A stretch of DNA of 64,000 nucleotides from an uncultured Clostridia bacterium (GTDB taxonomy: Bacteria; Bacillota; Clostridia; Oscillospirales; Acutalibacteraceae). The position numbers and the translations under genes are program-made. The DNA lies in contig CANRIZ010000002.1 of the NCBI GenBank assembly GCA_947630835.1, positions 1-64,000 of the forward strand. The letters run 5' to 3'. Of the stretch, positions 26,295-34,930 are shown one piece after another; the stretch's first letter is position 1, and each line of letters opens with the position of its first letter. The notes under the pieces were generated by a model. It had not been told where the DNA came from. It saw only the letters and a program-made list of their open reading frames with translations, and did not search any database.

Positions 26295-27059
26295 TTACGC
26301 CTCCACCCAAGTTTTCAGCTTGTAACCGCGGTCGAACAGCTTTTCCTCTTTTATAAGGGAACAGAGCTTCGGGGTGTGGCTTTCCGTGACTTCGGAAATT
26401 AAAATAATATAATTTTCGTGAAGAATAACAAAAGTCAAATCGGTAATATTGTGTTCGCCTTGGCGCAAATCGAAGAATGTGGATTTAAAATTCCGCCCTG
26501 CGTAAACCGAGTAATCATCGCCCTTTATATAAATTTTATTTTCTGTTGCGGTTTTGTTGTTGACGTCGGGTAAATATTCATCTTTATAGATATTTTCCGC
26601 CGTTTTTGCGTCTTTATATGTATGCAAATAGTAAATTATATCGCTGTTGGGCTTGTAGGTAACGCCCTGCTGAGTGCTGTCGTAATAATACATAGTTTCA
26701 TCGTACAGATATTTTTTGCCGTTTTCCGCTTCGTAAAAGCTTTTTATGTTGTTGGTCAGAAAGCTTTTTGTATCTAAAAATCTGTCGTTCTCCAATAAAT
26801 ACTCGCTGAAATCCTTAATTTCCTGCTCGGTAAGCCCAATTTCCATACTTTCGGGTCTTAAATATGCGCTGTAACAGCCGTGGGCTATAACAATTACGGG
26901 AACCGTTATCAAAACTATGGAGCATATCAAAACGGAAACGTTTTTTCTTTTAACTTTCCAAACAATAATTAAAACTATTCCGGCAATAAGGACAATTACG
27001 GAAATTAAACTTCTGACAGAATGTAACCCCTCCAAAAAGTACATAAGCTTTGATAACAT
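26295..27059 (-). CDS. Unknown membrane-anchored protein
   Basis: 254 residues with two N-terminal helices (about 15-35 and 40-60) and an extracytoplasmic domain of about 190 residues containing a LTEQEIKDFSEYLL segment and many Tyr/Asp residues. I do not recognise a family. AAGAGGCG lies 7 bp before the ATG. It is the last of three membrane proteins reading from the 28.8-kb promoter; all three begin with hydrophobic N-termini and two end in soluble external domains, which suggests one envelope process. Confidence 0.6.
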   Translation of the reverse strand: MLSKLMYFLEGLHSVRSLISVIVLIAGIVLIIVWKVKRKNVSVLICSIVLITVPVIVIAHGCYSAYLRPESMEIGLTEQEIKDFSEYLLENDRFLDTKSFLTNNIKSFYEAENGKKYLYDETMYYYDSTQQGVTYKPNSDIIYYLHTYKDAKTAENIYKDEYLPDVNNKTATENKIYIKGDDYSVYAGRNFKSTFFDLRQGEHNITDLTFVILHENYIILISEVTESHTPKLCSLIKEEKLFDRGYKLKTWVEA

Positions 27060-27096
27060 TTTTTATCGCCTCTTTCCCTTGCGAAATTAATAAATT

Positions 27097-27618
27097 TTAA
27101 ACGTCCGCCGTGTTGTTTTTATTTTTTTTGTTTCTTTTGCTCAATCCGCCGAGGAAAGCAAATACAAACGGCAAATATGTTATGAGAAAGTTTCCCGAAA
27201 ATGAATTATATAAATCATCGGAAGTTTCTGTTCCAAAGAAAAATGCGTCGCCCAGCGCTGCCAAGTACCAATTATACAAGCCCTTTATTTCATCGAAAAA
27301 AAGAAAATATACGAAAATTTGAAGCGCAATATTCGGAATTATAAACAAGACAAAGGAGGGGAACAATTTTTCTTTTCCGAATTTAAACATTCCTCTTCCC
27401 AAGAAGAAAAAGCCCAATAAAATCAATATAAGTACAACGCTCAGCACAATAAAAAACCGTAATAATACATTCGGGTTTTCCGCAAAGTCAAAAAATCCGT
27501 ATATTTCGTAATAGGCGGAATGATACGCTAACTTAATAAGCGCCATCATTAAATTTATTGCATAATACAAAAAGAACGTAAAAAAACCGCAGCCTAAGTA
27601 TCTGAGATATTTTTTCAT
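27097..27618 (-). CDS. Unknown four-helix membrane protein
   Basis: 173 residues, mostly hydrophobic: helices near 9-30, 50-75, 85-110 and 150-165, ending in a short basic tail (KRNKKNKNN). No family recognised. GGGGGTAATC stands just before the ATG at 27618. It lies between two other unknown membrane-protein genes with gaps of 37 and 59 bp. Confidence 0.6.
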   Translation of the reverse strand: MKKYLRYLGCGFFTFFLYYAINLMMALIKLAYHSAYYEIYGFFDFAENPNVLLRFFIVLSVVLILILLGFFFLGRGMFKFGKEKLFPSFVLFIIPNIALQIFVYFLFFDEIKGLYNWYLAALGDAFFFGTETSDDLYNSFSGNFLITYLPFVFAFLGGLSKRNKKNKNNTADV

Positions 27619-27677
27619 ACGATTACCCCCGAGTAAACAACAGACCTGCGCATTTAATAATTCATTTTAATTCTATT

Positions 27678-28625
27678 TCAATTACCCGAACCGTACTGCG
27701 CATAAAAATCGGCAAAAGCGGTTTTAAGGGAGTACAGCGTATGGGAGCGCGCCGCATTCCCCAAAGCGCATACTGTCGAAACGGCTTTGTCGATATCAAG
27801 CCGTGAAAAGTCTTCTTCATCCGAAAACCACAGATTTAATTTAACATAAACGCCTTTTGCCTTAACGGCAATTTCGGTTGAATTTGACTCTTGAGTTTCG
27901 CCTTCGCCCGCAAACTTTTCAACGGTATAATAGCCTGTTAAGCCGTCTTTTTCAAACGGAACCGGCGTTTTTACTTTTTTCAATACAATGTTACGCTTTT
28001 TCGACTGTGAATACACGACTATTGACAATTTGCCCGTATCGTTTAAATCATTTTCATATTGAGAATCAATCGCCCTGTTCGGCAAACCTTCAAGTATATT
28101 TAAATTTATATGTGCATTTTGGTCTTCGCAGTTGTATTCACCGTTACTGCTGTATGAAATCATAGGATACAACGAGGTAAAATCCGAAATGGTTTCGATA
28201 TATTTGCCGTTGTGCGGCGGGTCGCAGTTCAAAAAGCTTTCTGCCGATAAAAGCTTGTCAACGCCCTTTTCGTAGCTGCTGCTGACAATAAACGAAAAGC
28301 CGAACCATAAAATCATAATAAAGAAAGCGGCAAGTATGAAAATTTTGCTTATATTCACCGCCTTTTTCTGCCAAGCGGGGAAAAATTCCGTTACGGCTTT
28401 TGAATTTTCGATTTGCTCGGAGTTTTTACCGAGGGACAAAAAGAAAAATATGTCATAAGCCACCCTATAAACAATAACCAAGGAGAATAACGGAATAAAA
28501 ACCCGGAGCACAAACTTTTCATAAGGGTATTCGCTTTGCAAAGATATAAACGGCACAAGGAAGAAAAGCGATATGCCGATTACGCACACCGAACATAATA
28601 AGCGTTTAAAAATGATTTTTTTCAT
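27678..28625 (-). CDS. Unknown membrane protein with a C-terminal external domain
   Basis: 315 residues. Helices near 9-28, 38-65 and 90-115; the second half is soluble and probably outside the cell. ATG 28625 is chosen because AAAGGTATG lies just upstream; the open frame extends 33 codons further but that part contains the hairpin of the leader. The upstream promoter (28780-28808) and a terminator-like hairpin in the leader suggest regulated expression of this and the two following genes. No family recognised. Confidence 0.65.
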   Translation of the reverse strand: MKKIIFKRLLCSVCVIGISLFFLVPFISLQSEYPYEKFVLRVFIPLFSLVIVYRVAYDIFFFLSLGKNSEQIENSKAVTEFFPAWQKKAVNISKIFILAAFFIMILWFGFSFIVSSSYEKGVDKLLSAESFLNCDPPHNGKYIETISDFTSLYPMISYSSNGEYNCEDQNAHINLNILEGLPNRAIDSQYENDLNDTGKLSIVVYSQSKKRNIVLKKVKTPVPFEKDGLTGYYTVEKFAGEGETQESNSTEIAVKAKGVYVKLNLWFSDEEDFSRLDIDKAVSTVCALGNAARSHTLYSLKTAFADFYAQYGSGN

Positions 28626-28773
28626 ATCAACATACCTTTCGTAATTTCTCGGATTGAAAATACCGAGCCGCCGCGAAAAAAGCCGCGCTGTATCGACGGT
28701 ACAGTGCGGCTCACGGTTACACAAGTTATGCTTTATAAAATTTTCTGTATTTCACACCCCGCAAGTACCCCTC
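28626..28773 (-). promoter_or_regulatory. Leader with an intrinsic terminator and an alternative pairing (candidate attenuator)
   Basis: Between the promoter and the gene at 28625 lies a 12-bp hairpin (28711-28700 with 28692-28681, 7-base loop) followed by six Ts on the minus strand. The 5' arm's GAGCCGC (28712-28706) can instead pair with GCGGCTC (28671-28665) downstream of the T-run. A further small hairpin CTCGG/CCGAG lies just before the RBS. No known riboswitch class was recognised. Confidence 0.6.
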
Positions 28774-28779
28774 GGTTTC

Positions 28780-28808
28780 ATTGTAACAAAATACGAAAAA
28801 ACTGTCAA
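28780..28808 (-). promoter_or_regulatory. Promoter of the three-gene membrane protein operon
   Basis: TTGACA (28808-28803), 17-bp spacer, TACAAT (28785-28780) on the minus strand. The region 28809-29087 upstream holds no gene that I can see. Confidence 0.8.
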
Positions 28809-29087
28809 TTATACAACATACCTAAAGTTTGCAAGCCGTGTTTATTCGGACTGCCAAATTTCTTCGGCATTGTCTGCTTTTACTTACCCGCATATTCCCA
28901 ATAACATAAAAACATAGGGAACCAAAGAAGCCTTTATACCGTTAAAAACAAAATGTTTTATATAACACTTACGCTAACCTTTAAGCGTTAAGCCTGCGAT
29001 TTTTAACCGGTTATTAATCCGTTCCCGTATTTCCGAAGCCGCAAAATATTTCCCGTGTTTTTCAATTTCCCTGTCGGTAAATTGCGG

Positions 29088-29573
29088 TTAATCGCCTTTA
29101 ACTTCCTTTATTTTATCCTTATACTCGGACATAAAAAGCCTTATATCCGTTCCCTTCTTTTCGTTGCCGTCGATAAAAATATTCTCCGCCTTGAACACAT
29201 AAGAGCCTATTTCGGATATATCGTCGGTCTCAAAGGAAAATTTAAACTTTCCGTTATCCTTATGATTCGCCACAATAAGCGAGCTGTTTTCAACGTTCGA
29301 CGGCGCAATATCGCCGTCCGCCGACTGGGTAAGGTTAAACTCATAGGTATTAAAATCATAAAACCAGGTTTTTGCGCTGCCCACAACGACCGCATGGTAT
29401 TTATATTCGCCGTAATTATCGTTCTCGATTACGTTTATACTGTCTATCGTAAAGTTTATCCTGTGCCAGCGGTTTTTGTAAAGGTTTATACCCAAAACTA
29501 TCATTCCCAGTATAATCAAAACGGCAAGCACGCCTATAATAACCATAAAGGCTTTTCTAAACTTCCTGTTCAT
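29088..29573 (-). CDS. Unknown protein with one membrane anchor
   Basis: 161 residues. One N-terminal helix (about 9-30, IIGVLAVLIILGMIVLGINL) after a basic start, then an external domain rich in Asn, Asp and aromatic residues, ending EYKDKIKEVKGD. I do not recognise the family. ATG 29573 is preferred over GTG 29582 because GAGG lies 8 bp before it. Located between an inverted-repeat element (upstream) and the 28.8-kb promoter region. Confidence 0.6.
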   Translation of the reverse strand: MNRKFRKAFMVIIGVLAVLIILGMIVLGINLYKNRWHRINFTIDSINVIENDNYGEYKYHAVVVGSAKTWFYDFNTYEFNLTQSADGDIAPSNVENSSLIVANHKDNGKFKFSFETDDISEIGSYVFKAENIFIDGNEKKGTDIRLFMSEYKDKIKEVKGD

Positions 29574-29620
29574 AAGTTTCACCTCAACGCTATTTTAACA
29601 ATATTAAAATCAACTGTCAA

Positions 29621-29900
29621 TAAGGCGAGGGGAGCCGAACCCACACCGGTTTTCAACGGCGGATTTACGCCCATGCTATGTCACCGCCCTTGACAATACG
29701 ACAGTATTTTCTTCGAACGCTTCCTTGCCTGAACGCAAATCCGCTCGGTGAAAACTGCTTTGCACTTAACGCAGAGCTATTTTTCGTGTGATTTTGCGTG
29801 CGGACGAGGAAGCCTTGCCGGCGCAAAGCAACGAGGAGAAACGTAAAAGCGCCGAAAAGAGCCTGCGTGAAGCGGTGTGTGTTCGACTCCCCTCGCCTTA
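29621..29900. repeat. 280-bp non-coding element with 28-bp terminal inverted repeats (MITE-like)
   Basis: The left end TAAGGCGAGGGGAG and the right end CTCCCCTCGCCTTA mirror each other; over 28 bp only two positions differ. Internal segments also mirror imperfectly (GCTTCCTTGCCTGAACGC near 29719 against the complement of the stretch near 29800-29825). No convincing gene lies inside. The right end carries the stop codon of the comF gene. The T-arm-like TTCGACT near the right end is not part of a tRNA. Confidence 0.75.
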
Positions 29901-30596
29901 AGCTTTTGCAACCGCAAACGTAAGCGCGTACACCTTCTCCGCGCCGTAAATTCTCAGCATTTTGGCGCATTCGTTGAGCGTTGCGCCGGTGGTTTTAACG
30001 TCGTCTACGAGCAAAACGGTTTTGCCCTTTACCTCGTTTTCGTTCTCAATGCCATATGCGCCGAACACATTGCCTTTTCTGTGAATTCCGTCAACGGAAT
30101 GTTGGGATTTAATATCAAAAAGACAGCGTACCGCGCCGCAAAGGGCTATTCCCGTTTTCTCGGAAAGCTGTTTTGCCAAAAGCTCCGACTGATTGAAGGC
30201 TCTCTTTTTCATTTTGTCGGGAGAAAAGGGAACGTAGCAGATAATATCAAAGTCAATATCAGCATACTTTTGCAAAAACACCTTGTACATATCCTCGGCA
30301 AAATCGCTGCACAGGGCGGGATTTTCCCTGAATTTCATCCTGCCGACGGCGGTTTTTATCATATCCTCGTAATAAAAAGGAGCGTACACCGAAGAATAGT
30401 GGCTTTTAATCTTTTTGCAAACGCAGTCCTCTTTGCTGTGCCCGCAAAGGCCGCATACCGGGTCTGATATAACGGGCAGATTGTTTTTGCAATTTTCGCA
30501 TAAATCGTACCGGGGTTCTATCACCCTGCCGCAATATCTGCATCTTTTGGGAAAGAAAACAGAGGAAACGCCGTCAATCGCCTTTTTAAAATTCAA
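29898..30596 (-). CDS. comFC: ComF-family phosphoribosyltransferase-like protein
   Basis: 232 residues. N-terminal zinc ribbon (CRYCGRVIEPRYDLCENC and CGLCGHSKEDC) and a C-terminal PRTase fold with the PRPP motif VLLVDDVKTTGATLNECA near residue 195. In competent Firmicutes ComFC helps bring transformed DNA into the cell. It overlaps recD2 by 4 bp, so both are likely on one transcript. Its stop codon is inside the right end of the 280-bp element. Competence itself is not shown by this window. Confidence 0.88.
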   Translation of the reverse strand: MNFKKAIDGVSSVFFPKRCRYCGRVIEPRYDLCENCKNNLPVISDPVCGLCGHSKEDCVCKKIKSHYSSVYAPFYYEDMIKTAVGRMKFRENPALCSDFAEDMYKVFLQKYADIDFDIICYVPFSPDKMKKRAFNQSELLAKQLSEKTGIALCGAVRCLFDIKSQHSVDGIHRKGNVFGAYGIENENEVKGKTVLLVDDVKTTGATLNECAKMLRIYGAEKVYALTFAVAKA

Positions 30597-32806
30597 TTTT
30601 CCGGCTCCGACAGCATAGCTTTAAGCGCCGAATAACGCCTCATATTTTTATCGTTTTTCGCCATTTCGAATATTTCCTCCCTTGAGCCCACCAGTATAAG
30701 TCTTTCCTTTGCCCTCGTCACAGCCGTATATAACAGATTTCTGTATTTTAACTGCGGTATTACCGAAACTACGGGCATAACCACCGCCTTAAACTCGCTG
30801 CCCTGGCTCTTGTGAACGGTAACGGCGTAGGCAAGCTCGATTTCCTCAAACTGATCCCTCAAATATGTCGCGCAGCGGTCGTCGTCAAATTTTATTACGG
30901 CAAATTCGCCTTTTTTGTCTATTTGGGTAATTATTCCTATATCCCCGTTAAAAATGCCCTCTCCCGTTTCCTTGCCTTTTTCCCAGATTATATCGTAATT
31001 GTTTTTAATCTGCATTACCTTGTCGCCCTCTCTGAAAAGGCGAAAGCCGAACAAAAGCTCGTTTTTATTTCCCGTCTGCGGATTAACAAGCTCCTGCAAA
31101 ACGGAATTTAATTTAACCGTTCCCGCTTCGCCCTTTCGCGACGGACAAATAACCTGAATATCGTTAAAAGGAGAATATCCGTAAGCGTCGGGCAGACGTT
31201 TTGAATAAAGCGCCGCCACGGTCTGCGCCGCTTCGTAAGCGGAATGTCTTTCCATAAAGAAAAAGTCGCTGTCCTTATTATCTATAATTATCTCTTCGCC
31301 CCTGACTATTCGATGGGCGTTTGTTACAATAAGGCTGTCGAGAGCCTGACGGAAAACCTCGTCAAGACGCACGACGGGCAAAAGTCCCGAAGCTATCAAA
31401 TCAGACAGAACATTGCCCGCGCCCACAGCGGGAAGCTGATCGGAGTCGCCAACCATTATAAGCCGACAGCCGAAAGGCAGCGCCGCAAGCAGGCAGGCGA
31501 ACAGGTTTATATCCACCATGGACAATTCGTCTACAATCAAAACCTCGCAGTCGAGCGGATTTCGCAAATTCCTTTTAAACGAGGGCTTGTCCTGCTCGTC
31601 CCACTCGACCTCCAAAAGCCTGTGAATGGTTTTCGCCTGCTTTCCGGTAAGCTCGCTCATTCTTTTTGCCGCCCTGCCCGTGGGAGCGGCGAGAGCTATT
31701 TCGAGCCCCTCGTTTTCAAATATCCTGATAATGCCTTTGAGAGTGGTTGTTTTTCCCGTACCCGGTCCGCCCGTCAATATCAGCATACCCTTCCTTACCG
31801 CCGTCTGTATTGCTTCTTTTTGATTTTCGGCGTATTTTATTTTAAGCTGGGCTTCAACCGTTTCTATTTCCTTGTAAAGCGTTTTCCTCTCCGGGGGAGG
31901 GAATTTGAGAAACACCTTTATTCTGTCGCTGATTGATTTTTCATCCCTGTACGCCTCAAAGGAAAAAATAAATTCTTTACCGCCTATTTCCATAGACGCA
32001 AGCCTTTTTTCTTCGCAGAGCTCGTCAATCAAAATATCAACGCTGTCCGAGTCGGTGCGCAAATAGTCCGCAGCCGTTTTAATAAGCTTGTTTCTCGGAA
32101 GGCAGGTATGGCCGTCCGAATAAAGATTATGCGTAACGATATGTACTATTCCCGCCTTAATCCTGTAGCTGTCCTTGGGAGGCTCGGGCAGGTTTTCGCT
32201 TATAACCTCCGCCCTCTCAAAGCTTATACCCGAACCCGCAACGCACATATCAAAGGGATTTTCAAGTATTCTCTCGACTGCGTTCGATCCGAAAATTTTA
32301 TACGCCCTGATACATTCTTTCGGCGTCATACCGTAGGCCTCAAGGCTTAACATAATATTCCTTACCGCAAATTGCCGTCTGAAATCCTCGGACATCGCCT
32401 GCGCCTTGTTAGACGATATGCCTTTAATAGACGCGAGCCTTTCGGGTTCGTTTTCAAGTATATCGAAGGATTTTTCTCCGAATTTTGCAATAATCTTTTC
32501 GGCGGTTGACGGGCCTATTCCCTTTACCGCCCCGGAAGCGAGATAATTGTAAAGCTGTTGAGTGGTATGCGGCATAGAGCGCTCGTATTCGCTCACCTTA
32601 AACTGCCTGCCGAAGGTGGCGTGGTAGCTCCATAAGCCGCTCAATTTCACGGCTTCGCCAACGGAAATATCGGCAAAAATACCGACAGCCGTGACAAGCT
32701 CGTCGTCACAGCTTATGTCGATTACGGTATAGCCGTTTTGCTCGTTCCTGAAACGAATATCCTCGACTGTGCCCTCAATAATTTTGTTTTCAAACTCTTC
32801 CGTCAT
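30593..32806 (-). CDS. recD2: RecD2-type ATP-dependent DNA helicase
   Basis: 737 residues. The N-terminal region has helix-hairpin-helix repeats (KGIGPSTAEKIIAKFG, about 95-110, and SIKGISSNKAQAM) as in RecD2, then the SF1B motor: Walker A GGPGTGKTT (346-354), VDELSMVD, GDSDQLPAVG and the C-terminal VTVHKSQGSEF and TAVTRAKERL. It unwinds DNA 5' to 3' and acts in replication fork and mismatch repair in Firmicutes. RecBC partners are absent, as expected for RecD2. It overlaps both neighbours by 4 bp. Confidence 0.93.
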   Translation of the reverse strand: MTEEFENKIIEGTVEDIRFRNEQNGYTVIDISCDDELVTAVGIFADISVGEAVKLSGLWSYHATFGRQFKVSEYERSMPHTTQQLYNYLASGAVKGIGPSTAEKIIAKFGEKSFDILENEPERLASIKGISSNKAQAMSEDFRRQFAVRNIMLSLEAYGMTPKECIRAYKIFGSNAVERILENPFDMCVAGSGISFERAEVISENLPEPPKDSYRIKAGIVHIVTHNLYSDGHTCLPRNKLIKTAADYLRTDSDSVDILIDELCEEKRLASMEIGGKEFIFSFEAYRDEKSISDRIKVFLKFPPPERKTLYKEIETVEAQLKIKYAENQKEAIQTAVRKGMLILTGGPGTGKTTTLKGIIRIFENEGLEIALAAPTGRAAKRMSELTGKQAKTIHRLLEVEWDEQDKPSFKRNLRNPLDCEVLIVDELSMVDINLFACLLAALPFGCRLIMVGDSDQLPAVGAGNVLSDLIASGLLPVVRLDEVFRQALDSLIVTNAHRIVRGEEIIIDNKDSDFFFMERHSAYEAAQTVAALYSKRLPDAYGYSPFNDIQVICPSRKGEAGTVKLNSVLQELVNPQTGNKNELLFGFRLFREGDKVMQIKNNYDIIWEKGKETGEGIFNGDIGIITQIDKKGEFAVIKFDDDRCATYLRDQFEEIELAYAVTVHKSQGSEFKAVVMPVVSVIPQLKYRNLLYTAVTRAKERLILVGSREEIFEMAKNDKNMRRYSALKAMLSEPEN

Positions 32807-33138
32807 TTAAGTATTTCCTCTAATTCATCACGGTTTACAAGATATATTCCGTTAGTTTTTCTGCAAACGTTAAGGCAGCTGAGCTTTTGCGCTTCGTTCA
32901 TTCCGGTATCTACAACCAGCACCTTGCCGTAGCCCTCGTCGCCTATCATATTTATTTTCATCTTGGCGCAATATGCCGCTTGAGTTACCTCCTTGTCGCA
33001 GGCGTCGGATTTAATAACTATGTAGTAATCGAATTTTTTTCTGGGCGCAAGCATCTTAAACATAACTATGTAGGACGCGCATATAAGCCCAAAAAGTATA
33101 AGTCCCAAAAACACGGCGGCAAAAAAAGCTTCCAACAT
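32803..33138 (-). CDS. Unknown small membrane-anchored protein
   Basis: 111 residues with one helix (about 5-28) then a soluble, cytoplasmic-looking domain: FDYYIVIKSDACDKEVTQAAYC, GKVLVVDTGMNEAQKLSCLNVC and YLVNRDELEEIL. I do not recognise the family. ATG 33138 is used because GGGGTGA precedes it; the longer frame runs back into rnpB. It is the first gene of the run with recD2 and comFC, directly after rnpB. Confidence 0.65.
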   Translation of the reverse strand: MLEAFFAAVFLGLILFGLICASYIVMFKMLAPRKKFDYYIVIKSDACDKEVTQAAYCAKMKINMIGDEGYGKVLVVDTGMNEAQKLSCLNVCRKTNGIYLVNRDELEEILK

Positions 33139-33179
33139 TAAAATCACCCCATAACATAGTATGAGGCGAATTGACAAAT

Positions 33180-33511
33180 GTGAGCGGTTCTGTAAGCCGA
33201 GTTCTGTCATTTAAAGCAATTATCTGTCTAGGCGCAGCGTTACCGATGCGCTCAAGCCATCTTTTGAAGTATCTGCCCAGCTGACAACTTCGTTCGATGT
33301 TGCACCGGGTAGGGTTTACTTGGCAATATTGTTACCAATATTCCGGTGAGCTCTTACCTCGCCTTTCCACCCTTACCGTAAAATACGGCGGTATATCTCT
33401 ATGCACTTTCCCGGAGGTCACCCTCGGCGGCCGTTAGCCGTTACCCTGCTGTATGGTGCTCGGACTTTCCTCATGGGCGAAATCGCCCCCGCAATTGCTC
33501 AAACTGCTCAC
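33180..33511 (-). ncRNA. rnpB: RNase P RNA
   Basis: Bacterial RNase P RNA, about 332 nt. Read on the minus strand it contains GAGGAAAGTCCGAGC near its 5' end, the conserved CGAGGGTGACCTCCGGGAAA region, AAGGGTGGAAAGGCGAGGTA, and the 3' conserved GACAGAACTCGGCTTACAG. The ends GTGAGC (33511 side) and GCTCAC (33180 side) pair to form P1. It matures the 5' ends of tRNAs. Its promoter places the predicted start exactly at the 5' G (33511). Confidence 0.96.
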
Positions 33512-33517
33512 ATATAT

Positions 33518-33546
33518 ATTTTATTATAAAATTTCGCCTATGTCAA
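33518..33546 (-). promoter_or_regulatory. Promoter of rnpB overlapping the stop of the upstream gene
   Basis: TTGACA (33546-33541), 17-bp spacer, TAAAAT (33523-33518). The TGA stop of the deacetylase gene is inside the -35 box, and transcription from 7 bp past the -10 gives the 5' end of the RNA. Confidence 0.85.
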
Positions 33547-34571
33547 TTACCGTAATCTCTTAACGATTTAAAAACATAGCCGTTTTCCTCGGCGTAATCT
33601 ATTATTCTGCCCAAGGCGTTTGCATTGTCGGGCGAAACGGCGTGAAGGAGCATAACAGCCCCCGGGTGCAGTCTTGAGGTAACGGTGTTAAAGGCGTAAT
33701 CCGCGCCCTTTTGGTTATCGAGATCCCAATCGGAATACGCAAGCGACCAAAATACGCACTTATAGCCAAGCGAGTTTACCAAATCTATGGCGGAGTCGGA
33801 ATATTCGCCCATGGGGAACCTGAAAAACGGCTCGGAATAGCCGAAATTTGTTCTTAAATAATCGTCCATTCCCTTTATTTCCTCCGCCATTTTTGTTCTT
33901 GTAACGGTGGGAAACGACGGGTGCGTTACGGAATGATTGCCGACTATATGCCCCTCGTTTATCATTCTTGCGATTATTTCCGGGTTTTCCTTAACCTCCG
34001 GCAAGGTGCAGAAAAACGCTGCGGTAACGCCCTTTTCTTTCAGCGTATCGAGAATTTTTGCCGTGTAGCCGTTCTCATAACCGCAGTCGAAGGTCAAATA
34101 CAAAACCTTTTCCTCCGACTTTAAATCAAGGCTCAAAGCGTCAAAGCCCTTTGAGTCGAAATATTTTTGATTGTTAATTGATATTTCGTTCGCCTTTCCG
34201 TCCTTTGCAACGCCGTATCCGTAGCCGTTAAGCTTTTCGGAAAGTCCCCTTGTGTTTTCGGGGTCTTCGATTTTAAAGCTCCTTAAAGGCAACGCCTTTT
34301 TACCAGTATAGGTTTTTCCGCTGCCGAGTACGGCGGCAGACGAACCCGCCTGTAAAACGGAAGCCGCGGGCGAGGTTTGGTTTTCGGGCTTAGTCTGGTT
34401 TTGAGTGTTTAATTCGCTTCCCGCCTCGGTCGTAAGGACAATACTGCCCTTTTCGGTCATATCGTTTGATTTTGCCGTGCTTCCCGTATCCGACTTCTCA
34501 ATATCCTTTGAACAGGAGCAGAGCAGAGCCAACAGCATCAAGACGGTAAGTAAATACCTGATTTTTTTCAT
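33543..34571 (-). CDS. Polysaccharide deacetylase, PdaA-like, lipoprotein
   Basis: 342 residues. Lipobox LLCSC (Cys about 20), a Ser/Thr-rich linker up to residue 110, then a NodB-fold domain: LTFDCGYENGYTAKILD, FFCTL, EGHIVGNHSVTHP (metal-binding His pair), RFPMGEYS, and a C-terminal MLLHAVSPDNA. FD.GYENGYT is typical of PdaA, which removes acetyl groups for muramic delta-lactam in spore cortex; here the position after FD is Cys instead of Asn. ATG 34571 is supported by GGGGAG. The sigG gene elsewhere in the window fits a sporulation role. Confidence 0.85.
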   Translation of the reverse strand: MKKIRYLLTVLMLLALLCSCSKDIEKSDTGSTAKSNDMTEKGSIVLTTEAGSELNTQNQTKPENQTSPAASVLQAGSSAAVLGSGKTYTGKKALPLRSFKIEDPENTRGLSEKLNGYGYGVAKDGKANEISINNQKYFDSKGFDALSLDLKSEEKVLYLTFDCGYENGYTAKILDTLKEKGVTAAFFCTLPEVKENPEIIARMINEGHIVGNHSVTHPSFPTVTRTKMAEEIKGMDDYLRTNFGYSEPFFRFPMGEYSDSAIDLVNSLGYKCVFWSLAYSDWDLDNQKGADYAFNTVTSRLHPGAVMLLHAVSPDNANALGRIIDYAEENGYVFKSLRDYGN

Positions 34572-34625
34572 ATAATTTACTCCCCATGCCGTCCGCCGCA
34601 AAAAGCGACGGACTTTTATATTATT

Positions 34626-34799
34626 TTACATCATACTCTGCATACTATCAACTATATCGGAGAAAGTATTTACGGCTTTTTTTGCAAGCTTTTTTGTACT
34701 CTTTCTTGCGGATTTATTCATCATAGCCGAACCCATAACGGCCATTGCCGTACCTGCCGCAAGGCTTATTCCCAGCGCCTTCATCGTTGAATTTTTCAT
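34626..34799 (-). CDS. Small alanine/lysine-rich protein, unknown
   Basis: 57 residues. A short hydrophobic stretch (ALGISLAAGTAMAVMGSAMM) followed by a basic helix (KSARKSTKKLAKKAV) and a Met-rich end. Real by its RBS (GAGGGTGAG, 7 bp before ATG 34799) and position. No family known to me. It may bind the membrane or nucleic acid; this is not shown. Confidence 0.55.
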   Translation of the reverse strand: MKNSTMKALGISLAAGTAMAVMGSAMMNKSARKSTKKLAKKAVNTFSDIVDSMQSMM

Positions 34800-34930
34800 T
34801 TTCTCACCCTCTTTTTTGTTTGATATTTTTATTTTTTGTAAAAATAATAATAAAATTACTGACTTCTTCTTTAAAAAAAACAAAAATATGCTAAAATAGT
34901 AAAAAAGATTTTTATATTCGGAGAAATGAA

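Noticed and set aside
29870..29900. Possible tRNA 3' end (TTCGACT followed by CCCCTCGCC)
   Set aside because: No anticodon or D-arm at the right distance; the resemblance comes from the terminal inverted repeat.
29665..29970. Minus-strand open frame of 101 codons
   Set aside because: It runs through the inverted-repeat element and into comF in another frame, and the composition is not protein-like.
33139..33210. Longer N-terminus of the small protein at 32803
   Set aside because: The extension is read from the 3' end of rnpB; ATG 33138 has GGGGTGA before it.
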